From Cryobacterium lactosi (lineage in GTDB: Bacteria > Actinomycetota > Actinomycetes > Actinomycetales > Microbacteriaceae), in contig NZ_SOHM01000051.1 of NCBI RefSeq assembly GCF_004403945.1, positions 330-64,329 of the forward strand: a DNA stretch of 64,000 nucleotides, read 5' to 3'. This document shows, piece by piece, positions 33,380-42,772 of the stretch. The notes under the pieces are model-generated. The model was not told the origin of the DNA. It was given only the letters and a program-made list of their open reading frames with translations, and made no database searches. The translations under genes and the position numbers were made by a program. Positions within the stretch are counted from its first letter, which is position 1. Every line of letters starts with the position of its first letter.

Positions 33380-35662
33380 ATGGACGCTACGTCCAAGATT
33401 CCGCACGACGCGATCGACGAACCAGACCTCACCCAGGACCCCGCGCTGCCGCCGGTGGCCTTGGACCCGACAATCCACGAGGCTGAAGAAGCCCACTGGA
33501 CTCCGGTGAAGATCGCGATCTGGGTGGCCATCGCTCTGCTCGGCGGACTGAGCTGGGTGATGCTGGCCGTGGTGCGCGGCGAGACCGTGAACGCCATCTG
33601 GTTCGTCTTCGCCGCGATCTGCACCTACCTGATCGGCTACCGGTTCTACTCCAACTACATCCAGAAGCACCTGCTGCGCCCGGATGACCGTCGGGCCACA
33701 CCCGCCGAGTACAAGGCCGACGGCAAGGACTACGCCGCGACCGACCGCCGGGTGCTCTTCGGCCACCACTTCGCCGCCATCGCCGGCGCCGGCCCCCTGG
33801 TGGGCCCGGTACTCGCCGCCCAGATGGGCTACCTGCCCGGCACGATCTGGATCATCGTCGGCGTGGTCTTCGCCGGCGCCGTGCAGGACTACCTGGTGCT
33901 GTTCTTCTCGATGCGTCGCGGCGGCCGCTCGCTGGGCCAGATGGCCCGCGACGAGCTCGGCCGGGTCGGCGGCACCGCCGCCCTGATCGCCACGCTCACG
34001 ATCATGGTCATCATCGTGGCCATCCTCGCCCTCGTCGTGACGAACGCCCTCGCCGAAAGCGCCTGGGGCGTCTTCTCGGTCGGCATGACCATCCCGATCG
34101 CCCTGTTCATGGGCTGCTACCTGCGGTTCTTCCGACCGGGCAAGGTCACCGAGATCTCGATCATCGGCTTCGTGCTGCTCATCGCCGCGATCGTCGGCGG
34201 CGGCGCCATCGCCGGCACCGAGTGGGGCGCTGCGCTCTTCACCGTCGACAAGGTGCCGTTGGCCATCGGAATCATCGTCTACGGCTTCATCGCCGCGATC
34301 CTGCCGGTCTGGCTGCTGCTGGCCCCCCGCGACTACCTCTCTACCTTCATGAAGATCGGCACCATCGGCATGCTCGCCGTGGCGATCATCGTCGTGCGGC
34401 CCGAGATCACCGTCCCCGCCGTCACCGAGTTCGCCACCAGTGGTGCCGGCCCCGTCGTCAGCGGCACGCTCTTCCCGTTCCTCTTCGTCACCATCGCCTG
34501 CGGCGCCCTCTCCGGCTTCCACGCGCTGATCGCCTCCGGCACCACGCCCAAGCTGATCGAGAAGGAACGCCAGACCCGATTCATCGGCTACGGCGGCATG
34601 CTGATGGAGTCGTTCGTGGCGATCATGGCACTCGTAGCCGCGCTCTCGATCGACCAGGGCATCTACTACGCCATGAACGCGTCCCCCGCCCTCACGGGCG
34701 GCACCGTGCAGGGCGCAGCCGCGTTCGTGAACGGCCTGGGCCTGACCGGCGTGAGTGTCACCCCGGAGCTTCTCGCCCAGACCGCGCTCAACGTGGGCGA
34801 GGAGACCATCGTCTCGCGCACCGGCGGCGCGCCGACCCTGTCGGTGGGCCTGGCCAACATCATGCAGCAGGTCGCAGGCGGCAGCGGCATGATGGCGTTC
34901 TGGTACCACTTCGCGATCATGTTCGAGGCCCTGTTCATCCTCACCGCAGTGGATGCCGGCACCCGCGTGGCCCGGTTCATGCTGCAGGACAGCCTGGGCA
35001 ACTTCTTCCCGAAGTTCAAGGACACCTCCTGGCGCACGGGCGCCTGGCTCACCACCGGCATCATGGTGGCGGCCTGGGGTGCTGTGCTCGTGATGGGCGT
35101 CACCGACCCGCTCGGCGGCATCAACACCCTGTTCCCGCTGTTCGGCATCGCCAACCAGCTGCTCGCCGCGATCGCTCTGGCCGTGTGCATGGCCATTGTG
35201 GCCAAGCGCGGCATGTTCAAGTACATCTGGATCGTGGCGGTGCCGCTCGGCTTCGCGGCCGTCGTGACCATCACGGCCTCGATCATGAAGATCTTCTCGA
35301 CCGTGCCGTCGGTGGGCTACTTCGCGCAGAACGCCGCGTTCTCCAAGGCGCTGGCCGACGGGGAGACGAGCTTCGGCACGGCCACCTCGGTCGCGGCGAT
35401 GGAGGCCGTTGTGCGCAACACCATGGTGCAGGGCATCCTGTCGATCGTCTTCGTCACGCTCGCCGTCATCGTGATCTTCACCGCGCTGCAGGCCACCTGG
35501 AATGCGTGGAAGACCCACTCGAATGCCACCAACGAGGACCTGGCCGTGCCGTCGCGGATCTTCGCGCCGTCCGGCATCATGGCCACCCCGGCAGAGAAGG
35601 CCACCCAGGCCCTGTGGGACGCCCGACCGAGCACCGGTAAGCGCAAGACTCGCGAGCACTGA
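33380..35662 (+). CDS. cstA: Carbon starvation protein CstA (pyruvate transporter family)
   Basis: A 760-residue polytopic membrane protein (about 16-18 helices) of the CstA/BtsT family, known in E. coli to import pyruvate or peptides under carbon limitation. Markers are NAIWFVFAAICTYLIGYRFYS, FGHHFAAIAGAGPLVGPVLA, GTIWIIVGVVFAGAVQDY and TAVDAGTRVARFMLQD. AAAGGGGAG precedes the ATG; a TAGCGT hexamer at 33318-33323 may be the -10. The paired small gene ybdD follows. Confidence 0.94.
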   Translation: MDATSKIPHDAIDEPDLTQDPALPPVALDPTIHEAEEAHWTPVKIAIWVAIALLGGLSWVMLAVVRGETVNAIWFVFAAICTYLIGYRFYSNYIQKHLLRPDDRRATPAEYKADGKDYAATDRRVLFGHHFAAIAGAGPLVGPVLAAQMGYLPGTIWIIVGVVFAGAVQDYLVLFFSMRRGGRSLGQMARDELGRVGGTAALIATLTIMVIIVAILALVVTNALAESAWGVFSVGMTIPIALFMGCYLRFFRPGKVTEISIIGFVLLIAAIVGGGAIAGTEWGAALFTVDKVPLAIGIIVYGFIAAILPVWLLLAPRDYLSTFMKIGTIGMLAVAIIVVRPEITVPAVTEFATSGAGPVVSGTLFPFLFVTIACGALSGFHALIASGTTPKLIEKERQTRFIGYGGMLMESFVAIMALVAALSIDQGIYYAMNASPALTGGTVQGAAAFVNGLGLTGVSVTPELLAQTALNVGEETIVSRTGGAPTLSVGLANIMQQVAGGSGMMAFWYHFAIMFEALFILTAVDAGTRVARFMLQDSLGNFFPKFKDTSWRTGAWLTTGIMVAAWGAVLVMGVTDPLGGINTLFPLFGIANQLLAAIALAVCMAIVAKRGMFKYIWIVAVPLGFAAVVTITASIMKIFSTVPSVGYFAQNAAFSKALADGETSFGTATSVAAMEAVVRNTMVQGILSIVFVTLAVIVIFTALQATWNAWKTHSNATNEDLAVPSRIFAPSGIMATPAEKATQALWDARPSTGKRKTREH

Positions 35663-35675
35663 TGGCCGGGCGCTG

Positions 35676-35885
35676 ATGGGCGTGGCCACCGCGGTGCGCT
35701 CGGCCGTGGCCGGGCTCGCCTGGTACGTCAAGGGGGTCATGGGTGAGGATGCCTACGAGAAGTACTTGGCGCACCACGAGTCGGTGCACGGCACCGATGC
35801 CCAGGTGCCCGTGCTGACCGAACGGGAGTTCTGGCGGGACCAGACCGACCGGCAGGACACCAACCCGCAGGGCCGGTGCTGCTGA
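35676..35885 (+). CDS. ybdD: YbdD/YjiX-family small protein
   Basis: A 69-residue protein that always accompanies CstA-type transporters. Typical is GLAWYVKGVMGEDAYEKYLAHHESVHGTDAQVP and the FWRDQTDRQDTNPQGRCC end. The start at 35676 is 13 bases after the cstA stop. It is required for activity of the partner transporter in enterobacteria; assumed here. Confidence 0.93.
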   Translation: MGVATAVRSAVAGLAWYVKGVMGEDAYEKYLAHHESVHGTDAQVPVLTEREFWRDQTDRQDTNPQGRCC

Positions 35886-35918
35886 CGCGGCTGACGCCTT
35901 CCGACGATCTGTGACTGA

Positions 35919-35950
35919 CGGCCCGCCCGGGTGTGAACCCGGGCGGGCCG
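35919..35950 (+). terminator. Terminator hairpin of cstA-ybdD
   Basis: Perfect 13-base stem CGGCCCGCCCGGG with a six-base loop, starting 34 bases after the ybdD stop. No T-tract, as often in actinobacteria. Confidence 0.65.
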
Positions 35951-35964
35951 TAGCATTGGAGACG

Positions 35965-36819
35965 ATGACTGACTCAACGATCCCCCCGCGTGCGACACCG
36001 ACCAAGCCCCCGCTGAACAAGGACACCCGCCTCTGTATCTCGCTGGCCGCCCGGCCCAGCAACTTCGGCACCCGGTTCCACAACTACCTCTACGAACAGT
36101 TCGGCTTGGACTTCGTCTACAAGGCGTTCACCTCCACCGACCTGGCCGGCGCGATCGCCGGCGTGCGGGCGCTGGGCATTCGGGGCTGCTCGGTGTCGAT
36201 GCCGTTCAAGGAGGATGTCATCGCCCTCGTCGACGAACTCGACGCCTCGGCCACGGCCATCCAGTCGGTGAACACGATCGTGAACGACGACGGTTACCTG
36301 CGTGCGTACAACACCGACTACATCGCCGCGGCCGACCTGCTCAAGAGCAACAACCTCGACCCGGCCACCCCGTTCCTGCTGCGCGGCTCCGGCGGCATGG
36401 CCAAGGCCGTGGCCGCGGCCCTGCGCGACTCCGGTTTCGCCGCCGGCACCATCGTGGCCCGTAACGAGACGCGCGGCCGGGCCCTGGCCGACGAGCTCGG
36501 CTACGCCTGGCTGGCCGAACCGGGCGAGGCCACCGCACCGCTGCTGGTGAACGTCACCCCGATCGGCATGGCCGGCGGCGCGCAGGCCACCGAGTCGGCG
36601 TTCACCGCCGCGGCCATCGCTGCTGCAGACACCGTCTTCGACGTCGTGGCCCTGCCCGCCGAGACGCCCCTGATCCTCGCGGCCCGCGCGGCCGGCAAAA
36701 CCGTGATCACCGGCGCCGAGGTGATCGCCCTCCAGGCCGCCGAACAGTTCGAGCGCTACACCGGTCTGCGGCCGACGAACGAGCAGGTGCGGGCCGCGTC
36801 GGCCTTCGCCCGCGCGTGA
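35965..36819 (+). CDS. Shikimate dehydrogenase-like protein (SDH-L/HI0607 type)
   Basis: A 284-residue AroE-superfamily protein. The N-terminal motif LCISLAARPSNFGTRFHNYLYEQFGLDFVYKAF and CSVSMPFKED match the HI0607-like SDH-L branch, in which the shikimate-binding SxS of AroE is changed; the catalytic Lys is in MPFKED and Asn/Asp in NTIVND and YNTDY. The NADP part has RGSGGMAKAVAAAL. Since SDH-L enzymes reduce shikimate poorly, a role in aromatic biosynthesis is uncertain. GGAG lies four bases before the ATG. Confidence 0.85.
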   Translation: MTDSTIPPRATPTKPPLNKDTRLCISLAARPSNFGTRFHNYLYEQFGLDFVYKAFTSTDLAGAIAGVRALGIRGCSVSMPFKEDVIALVDELDASATAIQSVNTIVNDDGYLRAYNTDYIAAADLLKSNNLDPATPFLLRGSGGMAKAVAAALRDSGFAAGTIVARNETRGRALADELGYAWLAEPGEATAPLLVNVTPIGMAGGAQATESAFTAAAIAAADTVFDVVALPAETPLILAARAAGKTVITGAEVIALQAAEQFERYTGLRPTNEQVRAASAFARA

Positions 36820-36829
36820 GCGCCGCGCC

Positions 36830-37234
36830 GTGACCGACGCCGACATCCTGGTCGGGGCCGTCGCCCTCATTCGCGACCGTCGGGTGCTCATGGTCACCGC
36901 CCGTGGCCGCGACGTGTGGTTCATGCCCGGCGGCAAGATCGACTACGGCGAGAGCGAGGCGGATGCCGCAGCTCGCGAGGCCTGGGAAGAGGTGACGCTC
37001 CGCCTGGACCCCACCGCCCTCGAACCGCTGTTCACGGTGCTGATCCAGGCCCACGGCGAACCCGAGGGTCGGCTCGTGCGGATGGCCGTCTTCGGCGCCG
37101 AGACCGCCGAAGAGCCCACCGCGAGCGCCGAGGTAAGCGCCCTGCACTGGGCCACCTCGGCCGACCAGCACCGCTGCCCACCGGCCGGCGTCGAGGTGCT
37201 GCGCCGGCTGCACGCCGCCGGCCTGATCGACTGA
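36830..37234 (+). CDS. NUDIX hydrolase
   Basis: A 134-residue NUDIX-fold hydrolase. The box reads GGKIDYGESEADAAAREAWEEV, which matches GX5EX7REUXEE except that Val replaces the usual final Gly. The GTG start is 11 bases after the SDH-like gene, so the two are co-transcribed. Substrate unknown; nucleoside-diphosphate derivatives are usual. Confidence 0.88.
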   Translation: MTDADILVGAVALIRDRRVLMVTARGRDVWFMPGGKIDYGESEADAAAREAWEEVTLRLDPTALEPLFTVLIQAHGEPEGRLVRMAVFGAETAEEPTASAEVSALHWATSADQHRCPPAGVEVLRRLHAAGLID

Positions 37235-37294
37235 GCCCCGGGCGGCCCGGGCGGCGGGCTCCTCGACTGCCCCGCCCGGGTGAAGCCGATACGG

Positions 37295-37346
37295 TGGAAA
37301 GGCCGAACCCCACCACGCAGCATCTGAGCTGCCCTTCGGCTTTCCA
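37295..37346 (+). promoter_or_regulatory. Possible 5'-leader hairpin of gdhA
   Basis: TGGAAAGGCCGAA (37295-37307) can pair with TTCGGCTTTCCA (37335-37346) with one bulged G, just upstream of the GAAGGAG ribosome-binding site at 37353. A TACGGT hexamer (37290-37295) could be the -10. Regulatory meaning is speculative. Confidence 0.3.
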
Positions 37347-37354
37347 TAGCGTGA

Positions 37355-38710
<1,356 letters not shown>

Positions 38711-38716
38711 CCCCAG

Positions 38717-38781
38717 CCCGCGAACCGTGAGAAAAGCCCCTCAAAACGCGAGTTTTCGGGGCTTAGCTCACAGTTCGCGGG
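38717..38781. repeat. Dispersed ~60-base palindrome, copy 1
   Basis: Left arm CCCGCGAACCGTGAG..AAGCCCC and right arm GGGGCTT..CTCACAGTTCGCGGG pair at 21 of 24 positions, with an inner AAAC/GTTT pair. It starts seven bases after the gdhA stop and could also terminate transcription. The same arms recur at 46880-46942 and 56387-56449. Confidence 0.85.
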
Positions 38782-38808
38782 CGGCTCGCGGGAGGGCGGG
38801 AGCGGGCG

Positions 38809-38814
38809 TACCCT
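38809..38814 (+). promoter_or_regulatory. Leaderless-type -10 box of the DUF5655 gene
   Basis: TACCCT, six bases (GCCTGC), then ATG at 38821. Confidence 0.55.
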
Positions 38815-38820
38815 GCCTGC

Positions 38821-39402
38821 ATGACCGACCACGTGCCGCTCCCCTGGGACCACATCCGGCTCTGGGAGATCGGCCAGCTGCAGAATGCCACCGGGAGCGG
38901 TCTGGAGCACTGGCTCGCTCGCATCCGGGATCTCGACCCGCCCACCGAGGCGGCACTGCGCGAGTGGCTCGGCACCGAGGGGGTCAGCGGCTACCCGCGC
39001 GCGCTGCTCGTGCACGAGACGTTCGGCTACCCGGACTCCACGGTGCGAGCCGCCGACGAGCTGATCGACGCCCAATACGCCGACCGGCCGTCGCTGCGGC
39101 CGATCCTGGATGCCGTGCTGCTGTACGCCGGGGACCTCGACGAGGTGAGCATCCAGACCCGCACCACGCACGTGGCGCTGTCCGGGCCGCAGCGCACCTT
39201 CGCAGTGGTGCAGCCGACCACCAGGCACCGGGTAGACCTGGGACTGCGTATCGCCATGCCGGTGGCGGCACCCAGCACCCGGTTGCGGCCGACCACAAAG
39301 CTCGGGGCGGACTTCCCTGTGCTGATTCCGCTCACTGCGGCCAGCCAGGTCGACTCCGAGGTGGCCGCCTGGCTCAAACACGCCTACGACGCAACCCTGT
39401 GA
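38821..39402 (+). CDS. DUF4287/DUF5655 domain protein
   Basis: A 193-residue protein with a helical N-terminal part resembling DUF4287 (QNATGSGLEHWLARIRDL, TEAALREWLGTEGVSGYPRALLVHE) and a C-terminal DUF5655 part (VSIQTRTTHVALSGPQRTFAVVQPTTRHRVDLGLRI). Function unknown; the C-terminal domain resembles DNA/protein-interaction domains seen next to restriction-type proteins. It appears monocistronic and leaderless. Confidence 0.8.
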   Translation: MTDHVPLPWDHIRLWEIGQLQNATGSGLEHWLARIRDLDPPTEAALREWLGTEGVSGYPRALLVHETFGYPDSTVRAADELIDAQYADRPSLRPILDAVLLYAGDLDEVSIQTRTTHVALSGPQRTFAVVQPTTRHRVDLGLRIAMPVAAPSTRLRPTTKLGADFPVLIPLTAASQVDSEVAAWLKHAYDATL

Positions 39403-39500
39403 CGGGAGCGGAATGTTAGCCCGAATCACCGCCGCCGGCTACCCCCCTCGGTCGCAGTCGTCGAATCGGCCTCGCGCGTTAAAGACGGAAGAACCCCGGA

Positions 39501-39511
39501 TTCGTCACGAA
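39501..39511. promoter_or_regulatory. Small palindrome upstream of the diiron/CDGSH unit
   Basis: TTCGT-C-ACGAA, a perfect odd palindrome in the otherwise empty region 39403-39625. Possible operator only. Confidence 0.25.
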
Positions 39512-39560
39512 ATCCCCTGAATTGGCCGGATCCGCCGCTGTCATTGTGCTCAGGCCTGGA

Positions 39561-39606
39561 CCCGACGAGGATCGGGTTTCGGGCGCGCAAGCGCGCCCGG
39601 ACCGAT
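39561..39606 (+). promoter_or_regulatory. Structured leader upstream of the diiron/CDGSH genes
   Basis: Two overlapping foldings are possible: a small hairpin CCCGA-N6-TCGGG (39561-39576) and a long one, CGGGCGCGC-AA-GCGCGCCCG (39580-39599), extended by ATCGG (39571-39575) and CCGAT (39602-39606). Because the TCGGG segment is shared, the two are partly mutually exclusive, as in attenuators. The structure ends eight bases before the ribosome-binding site of the leader ORF. Confidence 0.45.
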
Positions 39607-39625
39607 ATGGCCTGAAGGGATCACC

Positions 39626-39694
39626 ATGCACCTCCGCGAACACCGCAGCCAGAGCGCCCGCGGCCACCACCTTCGGGTGCGGGGTCGCGCATGA
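39626..39694 (+). CDS. Putative 22-residue His/Arg-rich leader peptide
   Basis: A short ORF with sequence MHLREHRSQSARGHHLRVRG followed by RA, containing four His and six Arg. GAAGGGA lies five bases before its ATG, while the next gene at 39691 has no Shine-Dalgarno; the stop overlaps that start as ATGA. This strongly suggests that ribosomes finishing the short ORF start the diiron protein. It may be a regulatory leader peptide. Not seen in any family I recognise. Confidence 0.5.
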   Translation: MHLREHRSQSARGHHLRVRGRA

Positions 39695-40758
39695 AACTGC
39701 CAGGCGACCGCGGGCCGGTGAGTTCGGCGTTGGGCGCACTGCTCACCAACCCGGAACCCGCCGCCGAACCTGACCTGATCAGGATCCTGCGGGACACCGC
39801 TGCCAGGGCCATCCGCGACACCGACGACATCCTGCTCGACGAGGATCTGCAATCGGCCCTCTACGCAGCCTACGAGTTGCGTTACGGCGGCCTCACCGGC
39901 GTCGACGACGCCTGGGAGTGGAATGCCGACGTGCTCGCGCTCTGCGCCGCCATCGAATCTCGCTTCGAGCAGGCCCTGCGCGACAGGGTGCCGATGCCGC
40001 CCCTGCCCGCACCCGGTGTCGACACGGTCGCCGCCGCCCTGTTCGAGTTGACCGGCGCCGACACCGGGCCGAGCGTCTCCCGCTACCTGGCCAAGAAGGC
40101 CACCGACGAACAGGCGCGCGAGTTCCTCATCCACCGCTCGGTCTACCAACTGAAAGAGGCCGACCCGCACAGCTGGGCGATCCCGCGCCTGCGCGGCCGG
40201 GCCAAGGCCGCACTCGTCGAGATCCAGGCCGACGAATACGGCGGCGGCCGGCTCGCGCACATGCACTCCGAGCTGTTCGCCCGCACGATGCGGGGACTCG
40301 GCCTCGACGACACCCCCGGCGGCTACGTCGACATGGTTCCGGCGATAGTTCTCGCCTCCAGCAACATGATGACCATGTTCGGCACCCAGCGCCGCCTGCG
40401 CGGCGCCATCGCCGGGCATCTCGCAGCGTTCGAGATGACCTCGTCGCTGCCCAACCGGCAATACGGCAACGGCTTCCGGAGGCTCGGCTACGACCAGAGC
40501 GTCACCTTCTACTTCGACGAACACGTCGAAGCGGACGCCGTGCACGAGCAGATTGCCGCGCGCGACCTGGCCGGCGGGCTCACCGAAGACGAACCGGGCC
40601 TGGTGGAAGACGTCGTCTTCGGCGCATCCGCGTGCCTCTTCGTGGACTCCCTCGCCGGAGCGGCTCTGTTGACGGCGTGGACGGCGGGTGAATCCGCCCT
40701 GCGCGGCGGCACGCTCGAGCCTACAGTGGCACTCGAGCCGGCAGGGGCACTGTCATGA
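39691..40758 (+). CDS. Haem-oxygenase-like diiron (HDO) family protein
   Basis: A 355-residue protein annotated elsewhere as iron-containing redox enzyme family. Helical bundle ligands are visible in LVEIQADEYGGGRLAHMHSE (E..DE..H pattern) and in FDEHVEADAVHEQIA (E..D..H). Other HDO members such as UndA, BesC and SznF activate dioxygen at a labile diiron site. The substrate is unknown. The ATG overlaps the stop of a 22-codon ORF upstream, and its stop overlaps the CDGSH gene (ATGA), so the iron-sulfur protein is probably its redox partner. Confidence 0.85.
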   Translation: MKLPGDRGPVSSALGALLTNPEPAAEPDLIRILRDTAARAIRDTDDILLDEDLQSALYAAYELRYGGLTGVDDAWEWNADVLALCAAIESRFEQALRDRVPMPPLPAPGVDTVAAALFELTGADTGPSVSRYLAKKATDEQAREFLIHRSVYQLKEADPHSWAIPRLRGRAKAALVEIQADEYGGGRLAHMHSELFARTMRGLGLDDTPGGYVDMVPAIVLASSNMMTMFGTQRRLRGAIAGHLAAFEMTSSLPNRQYGNGFRRLGYDQSVTFYFDEHVEADAVHEQIAARDLAGGLTEDEPGLVEDVVFGASACLFVDSLAGAALLTAWTAGESALRGGTLEPTVALEPAGALS

Positions 40759-41003
40759 CGGAGCAGGCCGGCACGTCAGGCGGGGATGCGACCGTGAGCA
40801 TCACCGCGTGCCCGAACGGCCCGCTGCTGGTCCGCGGCAGGTTTGAGATCCTCGCCCCCGCCGGCGAGGTCATCCCCTCCCGCCGCAAGACCGTGGCCCT
40901 GTGCCGCTGCGGCATCTCGACCCTCAAACCGTTCTGCGACGGCAGCCACAAGGCTGTCGGCTTCACGACCGAACCAGAGGCCCCAACCGGCCAGCCGGCG
41001 TAG
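40755..41003 (+). CDS. CDGSH iron-sulfur domain protein
   Basis: An 82-residue protein with the [2Fe-2S] binding motif CRCGISTLKPFCDGSHKAVGF, giving the three-Cys one-His ligand set (C-x-C...C-D-G-S-H). Such proteins transfer electrons or clusters. It is translationally coupled to the diiron oxygenase-like gene, with which it probably works; its TAG stop forms part of the next gene's -10 box. Confidence 0.92.
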   Translation: MTEQAGTSGGDATVSITACPNGPLLVRGRFEILAPAGEVIPSRRKTVALCRCGISTLKPFCDGSHKAVGFTTEPEAPTGQPA

Positions 41004-41006
41004 GGT
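41001..41006 (+). promoter_or_regulatory. Leaderless-type -10 box overlapping the CDGSH stop codon
   Basis: TAGGGT, six bases (CGACGG), then ATG at 41013. Confidence 0.55.
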
Positions 41007-41012
41007 CGACGG

Positions 41013-41360
41013 ATGAAGCGAATCACCTACAACGGCGAACCGATGATCACCGGGACAGCCGTTGCCCAGTCGCTGGTGCACTACGTCACGCATGTCGCAG
41101 CGGTGGCCTCCGCTGTCGCGGTGGAGGTTCCGGTGCTGGAGCCCAACGGCACCGTGCAGGCGCACACGCTGGTTCTCAGCGGCGCCACCCAACTCGCGGT
41201 CATCGACGTGGACGGCCTGTCCGAGGAGGAAGAGGGCACCCGGTTTCCCGTGCCGGAGCTTCCGCCCGTCGGCGGCCAGGCCTACGCCCTGCCCCCGGAG
41301 GAGATCCAGAACGACGCGCCGTTCCTCGACGACGACCCGCTGGATCTGGCCCCGCGCTGA
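41013..41360 (+). CDS. Hypothetical protein
   Basis: A 115-residue acidic protein of no family I recognise. The N-terminal ~75 residues look like a small alpha/beta domain (ITYNGEPMITGTAVAQSLVHYVTHVA, TVQAHTLVLSGATQLAVIDVDG); the C-terminal 40 residues are Pro/Glu/Asp-rich. It has a leaderless-type promoter and lies convergent to the DUF7882-type gene. Confidence 0.7.
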   Translation: MKRITYNGEPMITGTAVAQSLVHYVTHVAAVASAVAVEVPVLEPNGTVQAHTLVLSGATQLAVIDVDGLSEEEEGTRFPVPELPPVGGQAYALPPEEIQNDAPFLDDDPLDLAPR

Positions 41361-41373
41361 TCCCGGCCGCCGG

Positions 41374-41679
41374 TCAGCTCCGCTGCGGCCCGGGTTCGGC
41401 CGTCAAGAGCAACCCCTGGCCGCTGTTGGCAGATGTGGTGAGCACGTCGATCCAGGCCCGGTTGAGCGTGGGCGTCTTACCGCCGTAGTACTTGAAGTAC
41501 AGCGGGATGCTGGCGTGCAGCCACACGCTCGACCGGCCGTCGCCGATGGCGGGCGAGTCGTTCCAGGACAGGAAAAAGCTCTCGCCGCGGCGCAGCTTCG
41601 ATCCGATGACGACCTGCAGGTGCACGAGGGCACGGTCCTCGAACTCGACCTCGATGCCGTCGTAGATGAGCTTGCCGAT
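41374..41679 (-). CDS. DUF7882-type small protein with apparent ATC start
   Basis: A 101-residue protein of a family widespread in Microbacteriaceae (GKLIYDGIEVEFEDRALVHLQVVIGSKLRRGES, SSVWLHASIPLYFKYYG, NRAWIDVLTTSANSGQGLLL). Family members start MGKLIYD; here the matching codon is ATC at 41679, with AAGGAGG ideally placed six bases upstream. In-frame TTG at 41739 gives an unsupported 20-residue extension through the Shine-Dalgarno. Either ATC is used, or the gene has lost its start. Confidence 0.75.
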   Translation of the reverse strand: MGKLIYDGIEVEFEDRALVHLQVVIGSKLRRGESFFLSWNDSPAIGDGRSSVWLHASIPLYFKYYGGKTPTLNRAWIDVLTTSANSGQGLLLTAEPGPQRS

Positions 41680-41818
41680 GATGAGCCTCCTTCGCGAAGA
41701 GCGCGCTCGATCACGACACGCGCCCTCTGGTGTTTTCAACCATAGGACGGGAGGCTCCCACTTTCCATCACGCTCCGCCCGGCGAATTCACGGGGAGAAA
41801 CGGGGCACCAGGGCGCTG

Positions 41819-42772
41819 TCACGATTCGCGCCGGAGGAGGTGGTCCAGGGCAGCGCCGTTCGCCTGCCGCACGGCGGCGACTGGCCCCCGCCCGGCGGCC
41901 AGGGCCGCGATGAGGCTGCCCGTGTGGGCGTCGCCGGCCCCGTTCGTCGAGGTGACGGATGCCGGCGCCGCGCCGACATGGACCGGCGGACGGCCCTGCA
42001 CGGCGAGGATGCAGCCCTCCGCGCCGATGCGCACGACCGCGTGAGCCGGCCCACGGCGCGGCGCATCCGCAGCCGCACCGGCGGACGCCAGGCGCTCGGC
42101 GAGCGCCACGGACGCCAGTCGGGGATCGGCCAGGCCGGTCAGCAGGGTCGCTTCCCGCCCGTTGCAGCTCCACCAGTCGGCCCGGGCGAAGAGGCCCGAA
42201 AGGTTGGCGGGATCCAGTTCGTGGCCCAGTGGGCCCGGGTCGACGACGAGGGTGGCCTCGTGCGGCAGCCCGGCGAGCACGGCCAGGATGGTGCGCCGAG
42301 TCACCGCGTGCAGAAGGCCATAACCGGACATGAGTACCGCGTCGGTCGGCCGCAACGGAACCTGGGCACGCCACGCCTGCTCGAACCGGCCTTCCGCGCC
42401 CGGCATCGTCACGAAGGTCCGTTCACCGGTCGCATCCACCATCACGACACAGACGCCGGTGTCGAGGCCGGGAACCGGGGCCAGGACCGTCTCGATGCCG
42501 GCGGTGGCGAGCGCGGCCCTGGCCAGGTCGCCGAATGGGCCGGTGCCGGTGGTGCCGGCGTGCAGGGTGCGAAGACCCTCGCGCCGGGCGACCGCCATCG
42601 CGGTGAAACCGCCGCCGGCCACGAGAGAGCCGCTCGAGCCGAACACGTCGCCGCCTGGCTCCGGCAGGGCGGGAACGACGCAGACGAGGTCGATCAGCAC
42701 GGTGCCGAAGCTCACCAGCCGGTGGATCGGGCCGCACGCCGGGTACCCCGGGCCGGCCGCCGCCGCGGTCAC
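41819..42772 (-). CDS. PfkB-family carbohydrate/nucleoside kinase
   Basis: A 317-residue ribokinase-fold kinase. The N-terminal substrate loop is VAGGGFTAMAVARREG, and the C-terminal signature with the catalytic Asp is TSTNGAGDAHTGSLIAALAAG. It phosphorylates a sugar or nucleoside. Last gene of the four-gene operon; GTG start overlaps the ADP-ribosylglycohydrolase stop. The pairing with an ADP-ribosylglycohydrolase resembles E. coli yegV-yegU. Confidence 0.9.
   Translation of the reverse strand: MTAAAAGPGYPACGPIHRLVSFGTVLIDLVCVVPALPEPGGDVFGSSGSLVAGGGFTAMAVARREGLRTLHAGTTGTGPFGDLARAALATAGIETVLAPVPGLDTGVCVVMVDATGERTFVTMPGAEGRFEQAWRAQVPLRPTDAVLMSGYGLLHAVTRRTILAVLAGLPHEATLVVDPGPLGHELDPANLSGLFARADWWSCNGREATLLTGLADPRLASVALAERLASAGAAADAPRRGPAHAVVRIGAEGCILAVQGRPPVHVGAAPASVTSTNGAGDAHTGSLIAALAAGRGPVAAVRQANGAALDHLLRRES

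Noticed and set aside
39522..39773. 83-codon open frame across the leader of the diiron gene
   Set aside because: No Shine-Dalgarno or -10 at its start, no recognisable composition, and it runs into the diiron gene in another frame.
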